From NCBI GenBank assembly GCA_038207625.1, contig JBBQZO010000004.1, positions 186,001 through 250,000 of the forward strand: a stretch of 64,000 nucleotides of DNA, written 5' to 3'. The DNA comes from JBBQZO01 sp038207625 (GTDB lineage: Bacteria > Pseudomonadota > Gammaproteobacteria > Burkholderiales > Burkholderiaceae_D). Below the pieces are notes generated by a model, which was not told the DNA's origin, ran no database searches, and saw only the letters and a program-made list of their open reading frames with translations. The stretch's first letter is position 1. Each line of letters starts with the position of its first letter. The translations under genes and the position numbers were made by a program. Shown piece by piece: positions 33,962-42,206 of this stretch.

Positions 33962-35197
33962 ATGACGATTTCAAGATTCCTGCGCCACGCCGGCGTCGCC
34001 TGCATGATGATCGCTGGCGCGCTAGCGCACAGCGCAGCAGCAGCCGACGCGCCGCGCGGGTCGCTGGTGATCATCGGTGGCGCGCTGCGCGCCGATAACG
34101 CCGTGGTCTGGCAAAGGGTGGTGGATTTGGCCGGTGGGCCGGGTGCGCGCATCGCCGTGTTCGCGAGCGCTTCGGCGCAACCGGAAGAGTCGGGCCGCGA
34201 GCTGGTGCTGCGCCTAAATGGCTACGGCGCGGATGCGTTTTTCGTGCCGATCGCACGCAACTTGCCCGGCACTGATGCCGCCAGCGCGGCGATGGATGCT
34301 GACCTGGCCGATGCGGTGCGCAGCGCCGGCGGCGCCTATTTTTCCGGCGGCGACCAGGCACGCATCACGCAGGCCCTGCTGCGCGCCGACGGCAGCCATT
34401 CACGGGTGCTGGACGCACTGTGGACGATGTACCGGCGCGGCGGCGTGATCGCCGGCTCCAGCGCGGGCGCGGCCATCATGAGCAGCACCATGTTCTACGA
34501 GCCCAGGCCGACGCTGGCCATGCTTGCGCAGGGCGTCGCCGACGGGCGCGACATTGCCGCCGGCCTGGGCTTCATCGGCACGCAGGTGCTGGTCGACCAG
34601 CACATGCTGGTGCGCGGACGCTTTGCGCGCATGTTACCGGCGATGCTGGCCAAGGGCTACCGGCTCGGGCTGGGCATCGACGAGAACACGGCGCTGGTGG
34701 TGGGGCCGCAGCGCGACGTCGAAGTGCTCGGCTACAAAGGGGCGCTGTTGCTCGACTTGACTAGTGCGCAGGGCGCCATCACGCCATCCGGCCTGAGCCT
34801 GCAAAATGCCAGCATCAGCCTTCTGACGCCGGGCGATCGTTTCAACCTGGACAGCCGGGCGTTCACGCCGTCCGCCGGCAAGGCCGGTGGCAAGCTCGAC
34901 CCGGCCCGGCCGACGCCACGCGCGGCGCTGTTTGCTGCCGATATTCTTGGCAACAGCACGGTGGCCGACCTGATGGAAGCGTTAATCGACAGCGACCAAC
35001 AGCGGGCGATCGGACTGGCGTTTGACGGCACGCGCGCCACGGCACCGTCAGCGGGATTTGAATTTCGGTTCAGCAAAGCTGCCGACAGCGCCGGCTATTG
35101 CGATGGCGCCGGCTGTGCGGTGCTGCGACTGCGGCTGGACGTGCGTCCGGTCGAGATGGCCTTGCCGCTATACCGAGCGCACGCGGGTGCGCCGTAG
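33962..35197 (+). CDS. Secreted cyanophycinase (S51 family, CphE type)
   Basis: A 411-residue exported serine peptidase. Signal peptide ends at AHSAAAADA. S51 signatures: RGSLVIIGGALR; FSGGDQARITQAL (about residues 127-139); the nucleophile-elbow GSSAGAAIMS with catalytic Ser; FIGTQVLVDQHMLVRGRFARM with a catalytic-region His; and GLGIDENTALVV. Intracellular cyanophycinases are about 270 residues; extracellular CphE enzymes are about 400-420 with a C-terminal extension, as here (extension from about 270). The enzyme cuts cyanophycin (Asp-Arg polymer) into beta-Asp-Arg dipeptides. No cyanophycin synthetase is in the window, so the likely target is polymer released by other cells. Confidence 0.85.
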   Translation: MTISRFLRHAGVACMMIAGALAHSAAAADAPRGSLVIIGGALRADNAVVWQRVVDLAGGPGARIAVFASASAQPEESGRELVLRLNGYGADAFFVPIARNLPGTDAASAAMDADLADAVRSAGGAYFSGGDQARITQALLRADGSHSRVLDALWTMYRRGGVIAGSSAGAAIMSSTMFYEPRPTLAMLAQGVADGRDIAAGLGFIGTQVLVDQHMLVRGRFARMLPAMLAKGYRLGLGIDENTALVVGPQRDVEVLGYKGALLLDLTSAQGAITPSGLSLQNASISLLTPGDRFNLDSRAFTPSAGKAGGKLDPARPTPRAALFAADILGNSTVADLMEALIDSDQQRAIGLAFDGTRATAPSAGFEFRFSKAADSAGYCDGAGCAVLRLRLDVRPVEMALPLYRAHAGAP

Positions 35198-35265
35198 TTG
35201 CGCTTGATGTCGCCCGCCGGCCAACGCGCAGCGCCGCCGACATCGACACCCATCGGGCAAAAATA

Positions 35266-35445
35266 AATAGGGTCAGAGTCGAATTGTTTTGAAACATTTC
35301 CGATTAATTCGACTCTGACCCCAATTGTTTTGACGAATTACACAGGGTCAGAGTCGTAAATAGGGTCAGAGTCGAATTGCGTAAATAGGGTCAGAGTCGA
35401 ATTGTTTTGAAATATTTCAGATTAATTCGACTCTGACCCTAATTG
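35266..35445. repeat. Array of GGGTCAGAGTCG inverted and direct repeats
   Basis: Six copies of the 12-mer in 180 bp: forward at 35270, 35345, 35363 and 35388, inverse at 35310 and 35428. Two hairpins are formed by GGGTCAGAGTCGAATT with AATTCGACTCTGACCC: 35270-35321 and 35388-35439. A GTAAATAGGGTCAGAGTCGA unit is tandemly doubled between them. Same family as the hairpin at 6999-7060. It lies directly after the tsaD stop codon (on the minus strand). Confidence 0.88.
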
Positions 35446-35453
35446 ATTTGCAA

Positions 35454-36494
35454 CTAGATGGTTTTGATGTCGTCCAGCGGCCAGCGCGGACGCACGTTGA
35501 AACCGTATTCGCGCTTGGCCGCGGCGGGGTTGATCTGCAGGCGCATCGCGCCCGCGAAGGCGATCATTGCGCCGTTGTCGGTGCAAAATTCCAGCGCCGG
35601 GTAGTACACCCGGAAACGGTGTTTGGCGCCGGCCGCGTTGAGCGAGGCGCGCAGTTGCGTATTCGCGCCCACTCCGCCAGCGATGACCAGTCGTTTCAGG
35701 CCCGTGTGTTTCAGCGCGCTGACGCATTTGGCCGTCAACACGTCGACGATCGCGTCGACGAAGCCGCGTGCGATGTTGGCCTTGTCCTGGTCGCAGATGT
35801 TGGCGATGTTCGGCTCGGCGTGGTTCTTCACCACCGTCAGCACCGCCGTCTTCAGGCCCGAGAAGCTGAAGTTGAAGTCCTTCGAATGGAGCATCGGGCG
35901 CGGCAGCTTGTAGGCCAGCGGGTCGCCAAATTCGGCCAGCCGCGAAATGGCCGGGCCGCCCGGGTAGCCCAACCCGAGCAGCTTGGCCGATTTGTCGAAC
36001 GCTTCGCCGGCCGCGTCGTCGAGCGTCTCACCGAGCAGCGTGTACTGGCCGACGCCATCGACCCGCATCAGCTGCGTGTGGCCGCCCGACACCAGTAGCG
36101 CGATGAAGGGAAACTCGGGCGGGTCGTTCGACAGCAGCGGCGACAGCAAATGACCTTCCAGGTGATGCACGCCCAGCACCGGTTTGTCGATCGCCAGCGC
36201 CAGGCTGCACGCCACCGACGAGCCGACCAGCAGCGCGCCGGCCAGGCCGGGGCCTTGGGTGTAGGCGATCGCGTCGATCTCGGCGAGCGTCACGCCGGCG
36301 TCGGCCAGCGTCTGTTCGAGCAGCGGAATGGCGCGCCGGATATGGTCGCGCGAGGCCAGTTCGGGCACGACGCCGCCGTACTCCTCGTGCATGGCAACTT
36401 GCGAGTGGAGGGCGTGCGAGAGCAGGCCGCGCTGCGTGTCGTACAACGCAAGGCCGGTTTCATCGCAGGAGGATTCGACGCCGAGAACGATCAT
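35454..36494 (-). CDS. tsaD: tRNA N6-threonylcarbamoyladenosine transferase TsaD
   Basis: This 346-residue universal enzyme transfers the threonylcarbamoyl group to A37 of ANN-decoding tRNAs with TsaB and TsaE. Features: MIVLGVESSCDETGLALYD; the metal-binding HLEGHL (about residues 110-115, H-x3-H); LLVSGGHTQLM; GEAFDKSAKLLGLGYPGGP; FSFSGLKTAVL; GGVGANTQLR; and YPALEFCTDNGAMIA. ATG 36494 starts the family sequence. It is divergent from the orphan frame at 36878 and its 3' end abuts the repeat array. In E. coli it stands directly beside rpsU, here 27 kb away. Confidence 0.97.
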   Translation of the reverse strand: MIVLGVESSCDETGLALYDTQRGLLSHALHSQVAMHEEYGGVVPELASRDHIRRAIPLLEQTLADAGVTLAEIDAIAYTQGPGLAGALLVGSSVACSLALAIDKPVLGVHHLEGHLLSPLLSNDPPEFPFIALLVSGGHTQLMRVDGVGQYTLLGETLDDAAGEAFDKSAKLLGLGYPGGPAISRLAEFGDPLAYKLPRPMLHSKDFNFSFSGLKTAVLTVVKNHAEPNIANICDQDKANIARGFVDAIVDVLTAKCVSALKHTGLKRLVIAGGVGANTQLRASLNAAGAKHRFRVYYPALEFCTDNGAMIAFAGAMRLQINPAAAKREYGFNVRPRWPLDDIKTI

Positions 36495-36877
36495 GAGGGG
36501 GCAAACTGGTTGGACTGAATGCGTCATTGTAAAGGAAAGCGGCGCCCTGCCAGCGTCGGCGATGGTGGGCAGTTCCTTGGTGTCCGTACGGCGCGAGCGC
36601 GGTGTCACCGGTCGTGCCGGGGTCGCCGTGCATCAGGGCGCACGCGCATTGCCATCGGAATCGACGCGCACGGCGTTGCAGATCGGGGGGGCGCGCATCG
36701 ACGCGGCATGCGCGAGCGGTCGCGGCAGCGCTTCGACGCCCCTGCGACGCGCCAGGCGTACCGTCGCGGCCAGCCCTGATCAGCGCCCCGCGCTAGGTCG
36801 CCGCGCAGCGGCTCATCGTTTATAATATTACAAAATTCGAGAGTGGTTGCGCTTGGCCGCTTGGACCTCCAAGGCCT
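36495..36877. other. Gap upstream of tsaD with a TATAAT box
   Basis: 383 bp without a supported gene. A short AT-rich patch near the right end holds TATAAT (36821-36826), a good -10 box directed rightward, about 50 bp before the orphan frame; its -35 is weak. The rest is GC-rich and nondescript and should include the tsaD promoter. Confidence 0.45.
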
Positions 36878-38062
36878 GTGCCGCGCGCCCGGAAAGAAGC
36901 GTCCATCATCGTCGAGCTCATGCATCAGTCCGCGCAGTTGTACGCTGCGCTGCGACAGTCTTTTGTCGATGGCCACGTTGGTCAATGGGATGTGGCGGTC
37001 CGACGAGTGCTGCGCTGTTACCCGTCCGACGGCACGCTGTGGTATTTGCCGGACGTGGCCGCGGTGAGACTCGGGGGCGCCACGGCAGCCGACGCGGCCA
37101 TGCGTCAGTGCGGCGCTGCGCAGCGCCCCGACGGTGTCGTACCGGTGAATCTTGACGCGACACTGAGGCGCAACGCGCGCCACGTGCTGGCAATGCCGCG
37201 TGTTGAGCCCGCTCCGCAGTGCCAAACTGCTACTGTGGATAGCTGGCGTAATACGGCCAACGAAGCCGGCACGGCAGAGCGTTCGCTGGAATCAACCGGC
37301 AAGACAGGGGGGTCGCCGGAATCAACTGGCAATACGCCGCGCGCCATGGCGCTGGTTCGGCCCGGTGTCGATAATCACCTTGTTGGCGCCACTGTCGCTG
37401 TCAAAGCAGGACAATCTTCCGCGCCCGCTGTTTGCGCCGCAGCTGCCCTTGCGCTTGCGCCTGACGTGGTTGCGGCGCGCCGCCTGCTCGGCTTGGGCGC
37501 CGGGAAAACGGCGGCCAACAAGGGCGCGCCCGCTTGCGATGAACACGTCCTGCAACGCCGGCTCCTTGGCGCGCGCGCGCACGCCAAACCGGGCGCACTC
37601 AAACGGCTACGGGCGCCGCACGTCAACAGCGCGCCGCACCCGGACCAGCTACAAGAGTGCGCAAGCGGCGCTGCGCCGGTGCGCAGCAAGCGCTTGTTTT
37701 ACCTCGCGCACGACGATGCGGCCAATGCGGAGCAGTTGTGTGCCGCACGTTTTTGGTTTGGCGCGCAGTGTCGCGCCGCCCGTGCTTTGCACCAGCCGGT
37801 ACACGCGAATTGGCGCAAACCATCGGCACGCTCGCCGCTGCGCTTCATGTCGGACGGCCAGCATGCTGGCGCCGCGACGCATGTGCTGATGCACCGGCAG
37901 GACGCGCGCGATCCGGCTCACTTGAAAACCCGTGTCTACGCCAGCGTCGATGTCGCGGATGCCGTCGCGCCGCGGGCGCGTGGTCGGCGCCACACCTGGC
38001 GTCGACCAGCGCACGTGTGCGACGACGCGCGTCTGGCCAACGTGGTGGCGCGCCCGACATGA
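36878..38062 (+). CDS. Orphan protein of unknown family
   Basis: A 394-codon frame (GTG 36878; an internal ATG at 36920 is an alternative). Its stop overlaps the ATG of the FAD-enzyme gene by four bases (ATGA), a sign of translational coupling that argues it is real. The composition is Ala/Arg-rich. A Ser/Thr/Gly-rich linker (about residues 120-150) holds two SxESTGxT repeats (RSLESTGKT, GSPESTGNT). After it comes a segment KRLFYLAHDDAANAEQLCAARFWFGAQCRAARALHQP that reads like folded protein. I recognise no domain. Other frames are also long here, so it may be a decayed gene. No membrane helix or signal is evident. Confidence 0.4.
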   Translation: MPRARKEASIIVELMHQSAQLYAALRQSFVDGHVGQWDVAVRRVLRCYPSDGTLWYLPDVAAVRLGGATAADAAMRQCGAAQRPDGVVPVNLDATLRRNARHVLAMPRVEPAPQCQTATVDSWRNTANEAGTAERSLESTGKTGGSPESTGNTPRAMALVRPGVDNHLVGATVAVKAGQSSAPAVCAAAALALAPDVVAARRLLGLGAGKTAANKGAPACDEHVLQRRLLGARAHAKPGALKRLRAPHVNSAPHPDQLQECASGAAPVRSKRLFYLAHDDAANAEQLCAARFWFGAQCRAARALHQPVHANWRKPSARSPLRFMSDGQHAGAATHVLMHRQDARDPAHLKTRVYASVDVADAVAPRARGRRHTWRRPAHVCDDARLANVVARPT

Positions 38063-39228
38063 CGGCCTTGTCTGCGCCGCCGCGCCCCCAGTCGGTCGTC
38101 GTCGTCGGGGGCGGCGTGTTCGGTTGCGCCATCGCCTATCAACTGGCAAAACGCGCCATCAAGACGACGTTGATCGAACGCGATGCGTTCGGCACCCATG
38201 CGTCTGGCAACAATCCCGGCAATCTCAATCCGGTCCACGCCAGCCCGGCGGCGCTGGTCGGATTCGCGCTCCAGTCATTCGCGCTGCATCAGCGATTGGC
38301 GGGCGAATTGGCCGAGCTTGGCTGCACTGGGTATGCGCTGCAGCCGGTCAGGCGCATACTGCTGGCATTCGATGATGCCGATCGGCGCGCCTTGGCGCAT
38401 GCGGCAGGGATGTTTCAGACCAGTGGGCATGCTATGCAGCAGTTCAGCACCGAGTGGCTTGAGCGTGATGAGCTGTTGCGGCGCGAAGCGCGCCTGTCCG
38501 CCGCCGTGTGTGGCGGTTTGCTTCTTGACGGCAATATGTCCGTCGACAGCGCCGCCTACACCAACGCGCTGGCCGAGGGCGCCGCAAGGCGCGGCGCGCG
38601 TCTGCTGCGCAGCGACGTGGTGGGACTGATCCGGCGGCACGGCAGAGTGGTCGGCGTGCGTACCGCGCACGGCAACGTCGCTTGCGATGCGCTGGTGCTC
38701 GCTACCGGGCCATGGGGGGAGCCGACCCGGCAATGGACCGGTTTCGATGCCCGGATTGCGCCGGTGAAGGGCGAGATGCTGCGCTTGCAAATTGACGGCG
38801 CACCGCTGGAGTACGACTTCACGCGCGGCATGACGTCCTTGTACCGGCGTGGTGCCGATCAATGTTGGGTCGGGGTGACCAAGCAGGCGGCCGGTTTCGA
38901 CGTCAGTCCGACCCTGCAGGCGCGCGAGCACCTGCTTGAAACGGCCGCGCAGATGATGCCCGCACTCAGGCAGGCGACGGTGCTCGCGCATGTCGCCGCG
39001 CTGCGTCCGATGGGCGCGCACGGCCTGCCCGTCATCGGGCCGCTGCCCGGGTGCGAGAATGTCTGGCTGGCCAACGGGGGCGGCATCAAGGGTGTGTTGC
39101 TCAGCGCCGGCGTCGGGCTGGCGATCGCGCAGATGGTGTGCGGCGACACGGTTGAGGTGGATCTGGCCGGCTGCATCGTGCCCGGCCATGCGCCGGCGTC
39201 GGTCGATAGCCAGCACCAGGGGGCTTGA
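38059..39228 (+). CDS. FAD-dependent amino-acid oxidase-like enzyme (DAO family)
   Basis: A 389-residue flavoenzyme of the DAO family (D-amino acid dehydrogenase/glycine oxidase/MnmC C-domain group). The dinucleotide motif VVVVGGGVFGCAIAYQLAKRAIKTTLIERD is near residues 13-42. It is followed by THASGNNPGNLNPVHASP, a central VVGLIRRHGRVVGVRTAHG with LVLATGPWG, and the C-terminal FAD contact HVAALRPMGAHGLPVIGPLPG with NVWLANGGGIKGVLLSAGVG. It probably oxidises a secondary or primary amine of an amino acid. The MnmC methyltransferase half is absent, so it is not MnmC. It is followed in 102 bp by a threonine-synthase-like gene. Substrate unknown. Confidence 0.82.
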   Translation: MTALSAPPRPQSVVVVGGGVFGCAIAYQLAKRAIKTTLIERDAFGTHASGNNPGNLNPVHASPAALVGFALQSFALHQRLAGELAELGCTGYALQPVRRILLAFDDADRRALAHAAGMFQTSGHAMQQFSTEWLERDELLRREARLSAAVCGGLLLDGNMSVDSAAYTNALAEGAARRGARLLRSDVVGLIRRHGRVVGVRTAHGNVACDALVLATGPWGEPTRQWTGFDARIAPVKGEMLRLQIDGAPLEYDFTRGMTSLYRRGADQCWVGVTKQAAGFDVSPTLQAREHLLETAAQMMPALRQATVLAHVAALRPMGAHGLPVIGPLPGCENVWLANGGGIKGVLLSAGVGLAIAQMVCGDTVEVDLAGCIVPGHAPASVDSQHQGA

Positions 39229-39330
39229 GTGGCGCAGAGCGCGTGACAACGCGCTTGCTGAGACGGCCGATGCAGCATCAATAACAAGGGCGCTGGGACC
39301 AACTGCGGCGCCAAGAGCGAGGACTACATC

Positions 39331-40512
39331 ATGCGGATATATTGTCGCCGCTGTGGCGCGAGCGCTGCAGCAACATTTCAGACCCTGTGCCAGTGTGGCG
39401 GCATGATCGATGTCGAGTACGCGCTTGACCGGGCAACGCTGCACGACTCGCCCAATCCCTATGTGCGTTTTGCCGACCTGTTGCCGATCGAGCGGGTGCA
39501 CGCCAAGCTGCCGAGTGAGGCCCGCTATACGCCGCTGATCCATGCTACCCGGCTCGGGCGTGCAGCGGGACTGACGGCCTTGTATGTGAAAGACGACACC
39601 ACGCTGCCGACCTGCTCGACCAAGGATCGTATGGCCGCAGTGGCGCTCGCTTATCTGTGGGAGCGCGGCGTGCGCAGCTTTTGTACCTCATCGACGGGCA
39701 ACAGTTCGACCGCGTATGCGCATGCGATCCGCGCTTACCCGGATATGCATCTGCATCTGTTTAGCGCCGAACGCTTCGTGCCGCGGGTCCAGCATGCCGG
39801 GCATGTACAGGTGACCCACCATTGTCTGCGTGGCGCCACGTTTGTCGAGGCGTCCGACTTTGCCGTTACTTATGCCAGACGACACGGCCTGGTGGCGGAG
39901 GGGGGATTTTTCAATCCGGGGCGGCGCGAGGGCTTGAAACTTGCTTTTCTTGAAGCGAGCGAGCAGCTCGGGCGGCCGATCGACTGGTACGTCCAGGCCG
40001 TTTCGAGTGCGATGGGCGTGCTCGGTGCCGCCAAGGGCGCGCGCGAATTGCAGCGCATGGGCCGCATCGAGCGCAGTCCAAGAATCTTGTGCGTCCAGCA
40101 GCAAAGTTGCGCGCCGATGGCGCATGCCTACGCCGAAGGCAGCGAGTGCATCTTGCCGCATCATCTGGTGGCGCAGCCGGACGGCATTGCCGAGGCCATC
40201 CTGCGGGGCGACCCCAGCCGCGCCTATCCCTACGTGCGTCAGCTTGTCGTCGACAGCGCCGGCGATATCGTCGCCGTCAGCGAGGCGGAAATACGCCAGG
40301 CGCGCCAGATGGTCGAACAGCTCGAAGGCCTGCGCCCCTGTTTTTCAGCCTCGGCGGCGGTGGCCGGCGTGCTCAAGCAAGCGCGCTGCGGGCGACTCGC
40401 GCGCGAGCATACGGTGCTGATCAACCTCACCGGGGCAGTGCGCGAAGACAGTGCGCCGGCAGGCGCGCTACGCTGGCTTGAACGTGACGGGACGGACTGG
40501 GTCGCGGCCTGA
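39331..40512 (+). CDS. PLP-dependent enzyme, threonine synthase-like (fold type II)
   Basis: A 393-residue protein. An N-terminal zinc-ribbon (CRRC, then CQC, residues about 5-30) resembles that of threonine synthases. The PLP lysine sits in CSTKDRMAAV (about residue 98). It differs from the usual threonine synthase SFKDRG, which argues for a different substrate. Asn-loop: TSSTGNSSTAYA. The phosphate-binding glycine loop is SSAMGVLGAAKGARELQ (about 226-242). It ends two bases from the convergent AMP-ligase gene. Likely beta-substitution or beta-elimination chemistry on an O-phospho or O-acyl amino acid. Family clear, reaction unknown. Confidence 0.8.
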   Translation: MRIYCRRCGASAAATFQTLCQCGGMIDVEYALDRATLHDSPNPYVRFADLLPIERVHAKLPSEARYTPLIHATRLGRAAGLTALYVKDDTTLPTCSTKDRMAAVALAYLWERGVRSFCTSSTGNSSTAYAHAIRAYPDMHLHLFSAERFVPRVQHAGHVQVTHHCLRGATFVEASDFAVTYARRHGLVAEGGFFNPGRREGLKLAFLEASEQLGRPIDWYVQAVSSAMGVLGAAKGARELQRMGRIERSPRILCVQQQSCAPMAHAYAEGSECILPHHLVAQPDGIAEAILRGDPSRAYPYVRQLVVDSAGDIVAVSEAEIRQARQMVEQLEGLRPCFSASAAVAGVLKQARCGRLAREHTVLINLTGAVREDSAPAGALRWLERDGTDWVAA

Positions 40513-40514
40513 AT

Positions 40515-42044
40515 TCACGGCTGCGGCGGCGCACTCAGCGCCAGCGCGGCAATCTCGGCGCGCAGCGGTTTTCCGCTGGGCGTGCGCGCCAGGCTGGGCA
40601 CGACGACATAGCGTTTCGGACTGCTGCGTCCCAGTTGCGCGGCCGCATAGTCTGCCAGCGCAGCGAGCTCGAACGGGCCGCCGCGCAGCACCAGCGCGGC
40701 GCTCAGGTAGGCCGCACCGGCATCGTCGCGGGCTGAGAAGACGACCGCCTCGGCCACCTGGGGATGCGCGACCAGCACCGTTTCGACGGCAGCCGGATTG
40801 ATCTTGTATCCGTCCAGATTGATCACGTCGTCGAGCCGGCCTTCGATGAACAGCAGACCGTCCGTGCTGAGGTGGCCCAGGTCGCCGGTCTCGAACCAGC
40901 CGTCGCGAAAGCGTTTTGCGCTCTCGTGCGGATCGGCGTGATACTGCGTTGCAGTGCGCGCTATCTGCACACGGATGGCGCCCGATTGGCCGGGCGGCAT
41001 CGGCTGGCCGGCAGCGTCGTGCACGGTCAGGCTTACCCATGGCAGGATTGCGCCGGCAGTGTGTGGCCAGCGTTCCAGCATCTGCGGGGTGGCCATCGCG
41101 ACGGGGCCCAGCTCGGTCAAGCCATACGTGACAAATACCTGCTTCGTGCAGCGGCGCTGGAGCGCCTCCAGCACGCCACCCGACAAGCGGCTGCCCACCG
41201 GACGCAGGTGGCGCAAGCTGGGAAACGGATCGGGGTGCTCCGGCATCAGGGCGAGCATCTGCGTGATTGCCCACTGGGACAGGAAAGCGTGCGTGACCGC
41301 ATGGCTAGCCAGCGCGTCGATACGGTCGCGCGCATGGGCAGAAACGGGAAACACCACACAGGCACCCATGCTCAGTGCTCCGAAGCTCAGCGCAATGGCC
41401 ATCGTGCTGTTGAGGTCGGAGGGCATCACGCGCGCCCCACCGTCGCAGTCGCAGCCGTGCAGCGTGCGCTCGATCCGCTCGATCAACTGGGCATGGCTAA
41501 GCAGGTCGCCCTTGGGCTTGCCGGTGCTGGTTCCCGAGGTCAGCGAGATGCGCAACGGCGTGCTCGCCTGCAGCGCGCAGTGCGCCAGCTCGGCGTCCAG
41601 TTCGGCCGCCATGGCGGCCGGATAGCCGGTCTCCCAATCGATCGCCAGATCGCGCCCCATGACGTCGGCCAGCACGTCACTGAGCGCGATGGCCGCCGTG
41701 CCGGCAACGCCCGGTGCGGCATTTTGCGTGACGATGCGCGAGACGCCAAATTGGGCGATGGTCAAGGCGCGCAGCGGCTCGGAAAGCTCCGGATGCACAG
41801 CCACGGACAGTGCCCCCAGGCGCGCCAGGGCAAGCAGTGCGGCGCAATGGAGCGGAGTCTGTCCCATCGACACCCCAACCACGTCGCCGGCCCGCAGACC
41901 TTGCCCGTGCAGCGCCTTGGTGACCGCATACATCAGCGCATGGAAGCGCCGATAGCACATTGTGCCCTCGGCCCAGATGAAGGCGGGGGCCGCCTGATTG
42001 CGTGCGGCCGATTGTGCAATTGTGTCGAAAATTGATGTGAACAA
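40515..42044 (-). CDS. AMP-forming acyl/aminoacyl-activating enzyme (ANL superfamily)
   Basis: A 509-residue adenylating enzyme if TTG 42044 is used (GGAAAG eight bases upstream; the frame reaches GTG 42146 without a ribosome site). ANL motifs: ISLTSGTSTGKPKGDLLSH (A3 P-loop, about residues 165-185), VTYGLTELGPVA (A5), WFETGDLGHLSTDGLLFIEGRLDDVINLDGYKINP (A7-A8 hinge), and the catalytic Lys in RTPSGKPLRAEI (A10). No carrier-protein domain is fused, so it forms an acyl-CoA or loads a free-standing carrier. It faces the PLP gene tail to tail. The acid substrate cannot be read off by eye. Confidence 0.82.
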   Translation of the reverse strand: MFTSIFDTIAQSAARNQAAPAFIWAEGTMCYRRFHALMYAVTKALHGQGLRAGDVVGVSMGQTPLHCAALLALARLGALSVAVHPELSEPLRALTIAQFGVSRIVTQNAAPGVAGTAAIALSDVLADVMGRDLAIDWETGYPAAMAAELDAELAHCALQASTPLRISLTSGTSTGKPKGDLLSHAQLIERIERTLHGCDCDGGARVMPSDLNSTMAIALSFGALSMGACVVFPVSAHARDRIDALASHAVTHAFLSQWAITQMLALMPEHPDPFPSLRHLRPVGSRLSGGVLEALQRRCTKQVFVTYGLTELGPVAMATPQMLERWPHTAGAILPWVSLTVHDAAGQPMPPGQSGAIRVQIARTATQYHADPHESAKRFRDGWFETGDLGHLSTDGLLFIEGRLDDVINLDGYKINPAAVETVLVAHPQVAEAVVFSARDDAGAAYLSAALVLRGGPFELAALADYAAAQLGRSSPKRYVVVPSLARTPSGKPLRAEIAALALSAPPQP

Positions 42045-42206
42045 GGTGCAGCTTTCCACGGCTGGATAGGCGATCGATGGTGTGCGTCGACGGTTCTGCG
42101 CGCAACGACGCGCCGCACTGGGGGCGCAAGCGACGTCCGTCGGCACGCGATGGGGACAGCGGACACCATCATAATGCTTTTTCCGGTGCGCGTGACGCCT
42201 TCCGAG

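Noticed and set aside
31438..34152. 904-codon minus-strand frame opposite the TonB receptor
   Set aside because: Shadow of the receptor gene, crossing the terminator at 33913; low-complexity Arg/Gly/His content.
35266..35445. CRISPR array
   Set aside because: Repeats occur in both orientations with unequal gaps and no spacers of constant length; no cas genes.
38059..39228. MnmC (tRNA modification) C-terminal domain
   Set aside because: The flavin domain is similar, but the methyltransferase half is absent and the neighbours are not tRNA genes.
39331..40512. True threonine synthase (thrC)
   Set aside because: The PLP lysine motif is STKDR instead of SFKDRG, and no threonine-pathway genes are near; left as threonine-synthase-like.
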